DNA of 64,000 nt. It comes from Asterella californica. Lineage: Eukaryota; Streptophyta; Marchantiopsida; Marchantiales; Aytoniaceae. The translations under genes were made by a program, and so were the position numbers. The notes beneath the pieces are model-generated. The model saw only the letters and a list, made by a program, of their open reading frames with translations, had not been told where the DNA came from and made no database searches. Each line of letters opens with the position of its first letter. The first letter of the stretch is position 1. The DNA lies in contig JAYKYS010000001.1 of assembly GCA_036924285.1 (NCBI GenBank), positions 26,101,501-26,165,500 of the forward strand, in the 5' to 3' direction. Shown one piece after another: positions 51,652-59,738 of this stretch.

Positions 51652-52122
51652 ATGGACGGAGGTGTGTTACCGGCTCCGGATCTTCCTTTCCCGAATCCGT
51701 TTCACATCAAGCTTCATTGCATCCACCGCGATCACTTTCGACAGTGGTTAGTTGCGTACTTTGGTGATGAGTTCATGGGGAGGGTGATGGAGTTACAGCT
51801 TCCGGTGATCCTTCCAATCGTAACATACGGAGAGACTTGGGATATGACGGTGTACATTTTTGTTGTGAGGAACAATGGATCTCAACTATCCATCGAACGT
51901 TCCTTTCAATCTTTGGGTCGATGTCCGGTGCCATTGCAGACCGAAGATCAATCATGGGGCTTGGATCGTGAGAAACTTCGGGCAAGAATATTACAATCGA
52001 GTGATAGCTTCACCGTTTCCTTTTGTCATACCTTTTATTGTAGAACGTTTCCAAGTTGTAATATTGACGTTGTATTAGTCTGCGGCTCACTGGTTTCATT
52101 CTGGTTGAGCGCTTCTGTGTAG
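51652..52122 (+). CDS. Open frame inside the 5' LTR, 156 codons, unknown
   Basis: An ATG-started frame begins just downstream of the predicted LTR transcription start and is duplicated at 60,061-60,531. The product has an aromatic and hydrophobic mix (HRDHFRQWLVAYFGDEF, VILPIVTYGETWDM) and a Cys-containing hydrophobic C-terminus that could be membrane-associated. No family is recognised. It may be an LTR-encoded accessory product, a leader ORF that affects Gag translation, or chance. Confidence 0.3.
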   Translation: MDGGVLPAPDLPFPNPFHIKLHCIHRDHFRQWLVAYFGDEFMGRVMELQLPVILPIVTYGETWDMTVYIFVVRNNGSQLSIERSFQSLGRCPVPLQTEDQSWGLDREKLRARILQSSDSFTVSFCHTFYCRTFPSCNIDVVLVCGSLVSFWLSASV

Positions 52123-53737
52123 TTACGGACCGCGAAGAATCCATCGACATATCTGAAGGATTTTGTGAAGTCTTAGAGTGTTGTTGATGTCTTGTGTCTC
52201 CTTGGAGAGTAAAAATTCGTTCTAAGGGAAAAGTTAAGAAGAGAAAAGACAAAAAGTAAAGTTCTTTTTGCTCTTATTGGTCCACTTTTGGACCAATGGT
52301 GTTCTAGCTGATCCTCGCGACGTTTCTGTGGTTTCTGGAGGCTTCAGAGGGCCATTCGCGAAACGGAGGGTATGGTTGGAGAGCTCTCGACCGGGGCTAC
52401 AATCTGGGCTGAAGAATCGATCGATTTGATGAAAGTATGAGCGCGTTATGATCGATTGAGTGGAGGGGGGTGAAATTTGTACCTACTGCTACGTTTCTGG
52501 TTGTTCCGAGAGACTCGCGAGGAGTTTTGAGGAGCTGTCTGTTGGGTTGGAGAGCTGACGACGTGCTGGTCGTTTTGATATCAATTTCATCAGTTTCTTG
52601 ATCGATTTGGATTCTGAACCGACCGATTGAAGTTGAGAAGTGCAGATGGGATAAGGCGGGACAGCGAACTGTGATAGCCATGGATAGTTTGCTATTGCTT
52701 AAGATCTGAGTCGAATTTCTGAGTGAAACTTTCCAGGATTGAAGAATGTCTTATCAGTAAGATACTTGGGAAGTTTCACCTCAAATGGTCGAGTAGTTTG
52801 TTCAGAATCTTGGATCAAATGTACCTGGGTCTGTAAAGCTCTGAAGTTAGCACAGATTACGGTTTGATCCATATCTGAGAATTGGTTTGAGATTTCGACC
52901 TGAAAATTGTTCAGGGTAGGAGTGAAGGGTCCAATCAAGCTTCCTGTGAAGTTTGATCATCATTGGTCGAGTGGTTTGGAAGGACTGAGGTCTCAAAGTT
53001 CGAAAATACTTCTGTTATTAGCTATTTCGGGTTTTTCGATATCATCTATGATCATTTTGGTCATTTTCGATCAATTTGGAGAGGAGTTTGTTGCTGAAAC
53101 TGCCATGCCTGCATGCAATTCGACATTGGAGGGTATGGGGCTGATTTCAGCTCTTGGTGATGAAGGAGAACGGAGTCGCCATGAGTCTTAAGCCGCTGTT
53201 TGGGTTCTCGGAGCTGCCAGGTACTACCGCCGTTGGTGCTATATTGAGATCTGAATAGTGTTTTGGAGTATGCATGCTTTACCTTGCTGGAATGCTTGGT
53301 AGACCAGGGTGTACAACAAGTTGTATCGATACTCTATCAAGTTGATTGAGTGATCTTATAGCGTCTTCTGGTTGTACTATGAAGTTGTGATAGTTGGATT
53401 GATGGGCAGTTAGCGTCGCTGGAGAGCTATTCAGAAGTCAGGCTTCCAGTGATATAGAGGAATAACTTCAGTTAGATAATACAGATCTGAGTATTTTTAG
53501 TTAGAATACAAAAGATCTGTTTGTAACACAAGTTTATGCAACCTATACGTAACCTTGGATCGTAGCAAGCTTTAAACTTGAGACGAGCGGATACAAGGTC
53601 ACTCAGGCTAGAAGAGTAGATAGTGAAACATTTGAGTGGAAACATCCAGATCTAGATCCAACCTTGTCAATCCACATACCTCTGCACAGCCATATACCCC
53701 GTGTATTCCTAGACAGAAAAACACGTTATACGATAGC

Positions 53738-53755
53738 TGGTGAACTCGACGTGAA
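53738..53755 (+). other. Primer-binding site, tRNA-Trp type
   Basis: TGGTGAACTCGACGTGAA starts two bases after the LTR. It matches the complement of the 3' end of plant cytosolic tRNA-Trp as I remember it (TGGTGAACCCGACGTGAA) at 17 of 18 positions. Confidence 0.7.
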
Positions 53756-53793
53756 AAGTCTAGGGTGAGAGGTACGTGCGTGGTTTTGCCACC

Positions 53794-56175
53794 ATGGACA
53801 TTGAAGGGTTGGGTCATTACGTAGATGAGGCTTCTACATCTGGAGAGGCACCAAAGGTGACCAAGCTTTCACGGTCTGATATGCGATTGCTTGAGGCATT
53901 CGCGTTGGTAATGCAACAACAGCAAGCCACTGAACGGAAAGAAGCAATGGCTACTAAAGCCTTGCAATCTGTTGTGGGGTTGCTAGATCAGTTTGACGGG
54001 AAGAACATATCCAAGTACCTAAAGTACTATTCCCGAGAGATGGAGTTGAGCAAGGTGCCTGAAAGAGAGATGGTGAGTACATTTGCGCTTGCTGTCGTAC
54101 CTGAACTACGAGAGCACATGAAGGACATCATCCGATCTCATGGTGCTACGTGGGAAGGATTTACTCTTCAGCTGAAAGAAGAGTATTCTTTAGAAGATGC
54201 AGACCGAGTGACTAAGAAGTCATTCATGGAGTGGGTAAACAAACCCAACAAAGGGCTTGTTGCCACAGAGCTATTTCGGGAGTATGAGAGACAATTCCTT
54301 CAGTTGTCTCGGATGGAGAAGCTCACATTGGAGAATGACAAGGTGGAGTTGTTTCTACAAGCAGCCAACAATGAATTACAAAGGGAGTTGGAGCTGCTTC
54401 TAGAAGATAGGATGGAAGACAACGGACTCACGACTGACTGGAGAAAAGTCTCTGAAGCAGTGAGTGTACTTGCCAAACGAGAGTACCGGAGAGGGAAGGT
54501 GGTGGTAAGACAAGAAGAGAGACCACCGCCGATCATAGTACCTCGTAGGCAACCAATGGTACCCAATGTGCAAGCACCTATTGTGCATGTACCTCAAGTT
54601 CCACTTCCTACTATTCCTGTCCCGAAAGTTGCACCGCAAAGAGATGCTATGGAAGAGTTGGTAAAAGGGATGAGGGACTTGCAGATCAAGTTAGCAAGGT
54701 TGGAAGAGAAGGGAGGAGCACATGATACCAAACTTGCTCCTAAGCAAGATTATGTACAGAGATGCATTTGGTGTGATAGTTCTGATCATGCTCGAAGAGA
54801 GTGTGGTGATTTTGCCAAAACTCTACGAGATGGAGTAGTCTATTGGAAGGAAGGAAAGATTGCTCTGAAGGATAATGGAGAGATTCTTAGAACCAACTTC
54901 GGGAAAGGAGGAATGAAGCAAGTACTGGAGGAGTATCTATCTCAACATGCTACTGCGTCGGTAGAAGCTGCTACTTATGGAGTTGAGGTAGTACGAGAAA
55001 GAATAGCTTCTAAGAAGGATGGAGATACTCTTGATATGTGGAGCCATGCGGTAAGCACGAACAAAAGGGGGAAAATGGCAAGGGAGGAGTTGCTCAGAAC
55101 AGCCACGGCAATCAGGGGTGCTACTGGATGGGATGATCCCGTGGATACAATGTCTGTTCACGCTTATTTGGCGAAGAGTCAACATGAGGCTCTCATGGAG
55201 GAGAAGCGCAAACGAGATGAAGCAGGCCCTAGCGAAGAGAGAACAACTCTCAAGAGGCAAACAAGAGGAGAAAAGTTCAGACCGGAGATTATGTCTCTAC
55301 CAGAGGAGACTATGGAAGAGGTCATATCCTCTACTCCTGAGAAGTCAGAGAAGAGCAGAGGTAAGGAGAAAGGTAAATCTCCTTCATACAAGCTTCAGTC
55401 TGATATTGAAGCTGCTACGGATCTGAAAGGAGTACTAGAAGAGAGAGTACTCAATGCCAAGATCGAGTTTACCTTGCGAGAGATTCTTGGGATTGCCAAG
55501 AGGGAGTTTCATGATGTCATTATTGACACCATCAAACGAAAAAGGCAATTGGCAGGAGAAACCGCTGTGTCTAATGCATTAGACACAAGGATATCAAGAG
55601 AGGAAGAGTTAGAACTAGCTCAATGCTGCATCAACCGCAAGGTTCGGTTTGAGGATGATAACGATGACAAGGTCCCTAGTCATTACACTAGAGGACATTG
55701 GGCTAGAGCTACTACCGAAGCCTTAGTGAAGGTAGGAGAGATGACAGATCCAGTGGTTGCTCTCATTGATCATGGATCAGAGATCAATATTGTCTCTAAG
55801 GACATCTACAAGCAAGGTGGATGGCCTGTTGATATAGATCATGGTTGGATGATCAGAACAGCGAACAACACACGAGGAGAACTCTATGGAGCTTGTCCTG
55901 ATGTGAAAGTAAAGGTTGGAGATGTAACTATTGAACAAAACTTCTTTGTTCAAGATAGTACGTCATACCCGGTGATACTCGGTCAACCTTACATTACAGC
56001 TGTGAGGATGGAGACCAAGGTTTTGGATGATGGATCTGCTTATGCGCGGATCAGAAGTCAGGATGGCAAGAGAGCGGTACAATTTCTAACTGTATCAGCA
56101 AACCACGAGCGGAACAGAGATTATCTGAGGGGTGGCTCCTTGCCTAAGGTCACGGAGGAGTTCAAGGATTTTTGA
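53794..56175 (+). CDS. Ty3/gypsy ORF1: Gag with C-terminal retropepsin-like protease
   Basis: The frame of 793 residues begins at an ATG in a perfect GCCACCATGG context. Residues 1 to about 300 are the helical Gag capsid region, followed by a Pro/Val-rich linker. A CCHC zinc knuckle (C-x2-C-x4-H-x4-C, CIWCDSSDHARREC) is at 324-337. A Lys/Glu-rich linker leads to the protease: active-site ALIDHGSEINIVS, with D659-H660-G661, and the distal VILGQPYITA near 728-737. D-H-G replaces the usual D-S/T-G, and the same DH is found in both decayed copies, so it is a family trait. The frame stops at TGA 56,173, overlapping ORF2 in the -1 frame. Confidence 0.95.
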   Translation: MDIEGLGHYVDEASTSGEAPKVTKLSRSDMRLLEAFALVMQQQQATERKEAMATKALQSVVGLLDQFDGKNISKYLKYYSREMELSKVPEREMVSTFALAVVPELREHMKDIIRSHGATWEGFTLQLKEEYSLEDADRVTKKSFMEWVNKPNKGLVATELFREYERQFLQLSRMEKLTLENDKVELFLQAANNELQRELELLLEDRMEDNGLTTDWRKVSEAVSVLAKREYRRGKVVVRQEERPPPIIVPRRQPMVPNVQAPIVHVPQVPLPTIPVPKVAPQRDAMEELVKGMRDLQIKLARLEEKGGAHDTKLAPKQDYVQRCIWCDSSDHARRECGDFAKTLRDGVVYWKEGKIALKDNGEILRTNFGKGGMKQVLEEYLSQHATASVEAATYGVEVVRERIASKKDGDTLDMWSHAVSTNKRGKMAREELLRTATAIRGATGWDDPVDTMSVHAYLAKSQHEALMEEKRKRDEAGPSEERTTLKRQTRGEKFRPEIMSLPEETMEEVISSTPEKSEKSRGKEKGKSPSYKLQSDIEAATDLKGVLEERVLNAKIEFTLREILGIAKREFHDVIIDTIKRKRQLAGETAVSNALDTRISREEELELAQCCINRKVRFEDDNDDKVPSHYTRGHWARATTEALVKVGEMTDPVVALIDHGSEINIVSKDIYKQGGWPVDIDHGWMIRTANNTRGELYGACPDVKVKVGDVTIEQNFFVQDSTSYPVILGQPYITAVRMETKVLDDGSAYARIRSQDGKRAVQFLTVSANHERNRDYLRGGSLPKVTEEFKDF

Positions 56176-59100
56176 CAAGTACTGCTATAGAGCGAGGACA
56201 TAGTGGTACACTTGAGAAGGTACTCTCGCTAGAGAAAGAAAGTGCTTTTTGTACAGGAGTTGTGAGATTTTCTGGGAGTGGATTTGCTACACATACACGA
56301 CTTGCTGACTTGCAGAAGTGGGAGCAGAAAGTTGTGCGAAAAACTGAAAAAGATCTAAAGAGAGTTGGTGTGCTTGAAGAGGATGATAAGATAGAAGGTG
56401 TTTATTTGGAGTTAGGATTGGGAGATTTCATCGATGAACTTGCTATGCATGAGCAAGAAGATGAGGATCATGTGGTGGAAGTACACTCTAGGGAGCTCTA
56501 TACAGCTATAGAGTCATTCGTAGATCCTGAAGTTAGAGTTGATACTAGGTACAAAACGGTAGACAAGAAGGTAAAACCTGTTGCTCAGCCATTACCTAGT
56601 GATTCTAACCAACGAGTCCAACAATCTTCGAAGGAGAAAAGCTTGAGAGATCTTAGCCGGGTCGGTCACAAGTTCACTGAAGCTACGCTCAAGGAGTTGA
56701 AGGTTGGTTCAGCAGATTTTCTTTTGTCTGTGGAGGAGAATAGGTTTAGGGAGATGTTAACTAGGCACGGGAAAGCTTTTGCTTTTGAAGCCTCAGAAAT
56801 CGGATGTGTAGATCCTAGCATTGTGGCGCCAATGATCATATTCACAGTTCCACATGCTCCTTGGGATTTGAGGCCAATTCCTGTACCTAGAGCGCATCTA
56901 CCGAAACTCATAGAGCTCTTGAAGGAGAAGATGCAGATGAAGATCTTGGAACCATCTTTTGCACCGTACTCTAGTCGTTGGTTTACAGTACCAAAGAAGA
57001 GTGGTGCATTACGGTTCATCCAAGATATGCAACCTGTGAACCAAGTGACCATCAGAAATACAGGCATAGGACCTATCGTCGGAGAGTTTGCTGAAGCGTT
57101 TGCTGGGAGGGCTATTTACTCTATAGGAGATCTTTACTCTGGATACGATCAGTTTCAACTTGCTGAACAGAGTAGAGATATCACCACCATGAGGACACCG
57201 TTGGGGTTGGTCAGAATGTGCACACTACCACAAGGAGCAACAAACTCGGTAGCGCACATGATGAACGGGATGAACAAGGTTCTCCGTGAGTTCATTCCTG
57301 AGAAGACCATGCCTTTCTTGGATGACATTCCAATTAAGGGATGCGTTGAGGAGGAGAAAGATGAGACAATGGATCAGAAGGGGTGTAGAAACTTTGTTGC
57401 TGATCACATTTCAGATTGTGATAAAATCTTATCACGACTTGAAGAGGCGCACTTGACACTATCAGGTGCCAAGTCTTCATTTGGAGTGCGAGAGGTTGTG
57501 ATTGTGGGGCACTTATGTGGATGGTTTGGACGCAAGCCTGATCCTGGTAAAGTGGATGCTATACGGCGGATGAAGGATACTTGTAGTTCAACAACAGAGG
57601 TGAGAAGGTTTCTTGGAGCTTGTGTCTTCTATCATGTGTGGATTCCACATTTTGCACATGTGGCTGATCCTCTTTACGATCTGTTGAGAAAGCACAAGAG
57701 GTTTGCATGGGAGGAGAGACATACCGAGGCGATTCAGAGATTGAAGCAGTTGTTATCTTCTCCACCTGTACTTCGTCGTGTGAGCTACGAGGATAGCAAA
57801 CCAGTGATACTTACTGTTGATACTAGTCCGATAGCCATTGGATGGGCAGTAGGACAAGATGATGAAGAAGAGAATCGGTTTGCAGTCAGATTTGGAGCAA
57901 AGGTGTTGAGTGAGCGACATAGAAACTATCCTCAAGTGAAGAGAGAGTTATGGGGAGTAGTTACAGCTATGAAAGCTGAAAAGGATTATTTGATTGGAGC
58001 GCCAGTAATAGTAGAAACAGATTGTTTACCACTATTAGGGATGATTACAAACTGTAACACTCCTGATATTGCTATGCTACGTTGGATTGCTTACATCAAG
58101 TCCTTAAATCCTGAGTTCCGACACATAGCGGGGAAGAACAATCTAGTAGCTGATATGTTATCTCGTGCGAGGTATGAGGATGAGGAGGAGATGATAGAAG
58201 ATACAGAAGATGTTGGTACTACTGTTTTCTGTAGAGCTCAAGGAGGTGAGAGTGAGCATTCGAAACCGTTCATGGAGGAGCTATATGAAGGAGAATGGAT
58301 AGACATAGGACGCTATCTAAGTCTGTTGACTAGACAGCCAGGATGGAGTGATGCCCACTTTAAACAAATCAGGAGGAAGGCTTATAACTACTTGCTACAA
58401 GGTGGTTATTTGTGGAAACATGCTAAGCAAGGTGGTAAGATGCCACAAAGGGTTGTGTGCAAGGTTGACATGCAGAAGTTACTCATGCAGGAGTTTCATG
58501 AGAGCTTGTGGGCAGGACATAGAGGTATTTATGCCACCTTTACAAAGCTGAAGGAGAGATATTGGTGGCGTAACATGTACAGAGATGTAGTTCAATTTGT
58601 GGAGACATGCCAAACTTGTCAAGAGTATTCAGGAATTCGGCATCGAGATGGATTACATCCTACTTATCCACTTGCAATGCATTATAAGTGGGTAGTAGAT
58701 CTTGTTATTATGCCAGTTGGTATATGGCAGATGCGATACTTAGTTTTGGCACGTGAGGATTTGTCCAACCAAGTGGAAGGGCGAGCCTTACGGACAAAAT
58801 CCACAGAGGGAGTCTGCAAATTCTTGTTGGAAGATGTGATTTGTAGATATGGTTGTGTTGGGAAGATCACGGCTGATCGAGGGGAGCTGAACAATGATGA
58901 GGCTAAAGCGTTCTTCAAGAGGTGTGGTGTGAAGTTAGCTCTCACCACAGCCTACAATCCGGAAGGTAATGCGAAGAGTGAACGTGGTCATCCTCCTATT
59001 GTGAAAGCTATTGTGAAAGCTTGCAAGGGGAGGGCAAGAGAATGGCCAAGATTTCTTCCGTTTGCATTATGGGCAGATCGTTCGACTCATAGTTCAGTTA

Positions 59101-59675
59101 CGGGATATATGCCGGCGGAGTTGATGCAGGGGCAGAAACCTATCATGCCCATTGAGGAGCACATACCTACTTGGAGTGTTCTACCTTGGGAGGATGGTAT
59201 GTCTACAGAAGATCTTCTTGCTGTCCGAATCCGTCAACTAGAGAGAAGACCTGAAGATGTAGAGATTGCATTGGAGAAGCTGAAAGAGGCGCGCTTGAGA
59301 AACAAAGACAGATTCGATAAGCGTCATCGATTAAGGCCGAAGGAGATTAAAGAAGGAGATTGGGTGTTGGTCTACGATAGTAGCTTGGACAACCAACACA
59401 GTGCGCTTAGAAAATTCTCTAAGCGATGGTTTGGCCCGTATGTGGTTCTTGTCGTGCTTGACAATGCCACATATTCACTAAGAGAGCTTGATGGGGCAGA
59501 GCTCAAGGTTCCAATTGCAGGCAAGCGTGTGAAACTCTTCAAGAAGCGAGATGAAGGGATAAGCATGGAGGAAGTCGAAGTTGAGTTTGATATCTTGGAT
59601 GATGACGGAGAAGATTTGGATGACGAAGATATTGCTAACGACAACATCAGTGAAGAAGATGAAGATATAGTGTGA
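56172..59675 (+). CDS. Ty3/gypsy ORF2: reverse transcriptase, RNase H, integrase
   Basis: The open frame has 1,167 codons and its first AUG is only at codon 92, so it is probably made by readthrough or -1 frameshifting from ORF1. RT covers about 210-480 with RPIPVPRAHLPKL, RWFTVPKKSG, RFIQDMQPVN, PQGATNSVAHMMN and the catalytic FLDD at 382-385. RNase H covers about 550-660 with LTVDTSPIAIGW, KRELWGVVTAMKAEKDYL and ETDCLPLL. Integrase has the HHCC zinc finger (H776-x6-H .. CQTC), D843 (VVDLVIMP), D902 (TADRGEL) and E937 (KSERGH), a D-x34-E spacing. A GPY-type module (KFSKRWFGPYVV..LDNATYSLRELDG) precedes a 40-residue acidic tail. No chromodomain is visible. Confidence 0.95.
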   Translation: MTSTAIERGHSGTLEKVLSLEKESAFCTGVVRFSGSGFATHTRLADLQKWEQKVVRKTEKDLKRVGVLEEDDKIEGVYLELGLGDFIDELAMHEQEDEDHVVEVHSRELYTAIESFVDPEVRVDTRYKTVDKKVKPVAQPLPSDSNQRVQQSSKEKSLRDLSRVGHKFTEATLKELKVGSADFLLSVEENRFREMLTRHGKAFAFEASEIGCVDPSIVAPMIIFTVPHAPWDLRPIPVPRAHLPKLIELLKEKMQMKILEPSFAPYSSRWFTVPKKSGALRFIQDMQPVNQVTIRNTGIGPIVGEFAEAFAGRAIYSIGDLYSGYDQFQLAEQSRDITTMRTPLGLVRMCTLPQGATNSVAHMMNGMNKVLREFIPEKTMPFLDDIPIKGCVEEEKDETMDQKGCRNFVADHISDCDKILSRLEEAHLTLSGAKSSFGVREVVIVGHLCGWFGRKPDPGKVDAIRRMKDTCSSTTEVRRFLGACVFYHVWIPHFAHVADPLYDLLRKHKRFAWEERHTEAIQRLKQLLSSPPVLRRVSYEDSKPVILTVDTSPIAIGWAVGQDDEEENRFAVRFGAKVLSERHRNYPQVKRELWGVVTAMKAEKDYLIGAPVIVETDCLPLLGMITNCNTPDIAMLRWIAYIKSLNPEFRHIAGKNNLVADMLSRARYEDEEEMIEDTEDVGTTVFCRAQGGESEHSKPFMEELYEGEWIDIGRYLSLLTRQPGWSDAHFKQIRRKAYNYLLQGGYLWKHAKQGGKMPQRVVCKVDMQKLLMQEFHESLWAGHRGIYATFTKLKERYWWRNMYRDVVQFVETCQTCQEYSGIRHRDGLHPTYPLAMHYKWVVDLVIMPVGIWQMRYLVLAREDLSNQVEGRALRTKSTEGVCKFLLEDVICRYGCVGKITADRGELNNDEAKAFFKRCGVKLALTTAYNPEGNAKSERGHPPIVKAIVKACKGRAREWPRFLPFALWADRSTHSSVTGYMPAELMQGQKPIMPIEEHIPTWSVLPWEDGMSTEDLLAVRIRQLERRPEDVEIALEKLKEARLRNKDRFDKRHRLRPKEIKEGDWVLVYDSSLDNQHSALRKFSKRWFGPYVVLVVLDNATYSLRELDGAELKVPIAGKRVKLFKKRDEGISMEEVEVEFDILDDDGEDLDDEDIANDNISEEDEDIV

Positions 59676-59726
59676 TGCCGACCACAACTTGTGAGTGTTG
59701 GCGCATACCAGAGGATGCGCAGGTTT

Positions 59727-59738
59727 AGAAGGGGTGGA
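59727..59738 (+). other. Polypurine tract
   Basis: AGAAGGGGTGGA lies directly before the 3' LTR, the normal place for plus-strand priming. The decayed copy A has GAGGGGATGGA at the same point. Confidence 0.8.

Larger units (their letters stand above)
51330..53735 (+). repeat. 5' LTR of intact Ty3/gypsy element
   Basis: The borders come from where it stops matching the 3' LTR: TGTCGTG at the left, ACGATA at the right. It carries the promoter near its left end and a 156-codon open frame. Confidence 0.96.

Noticed and set aside
52907..53191. 94-residue plus-strand frame in the LTR (also at 61,316-61,600)
   Set aside because: Duplicated only because the LTR is; short, starts late in the leader and has no convincing composition, unlike the 156-codon frame.
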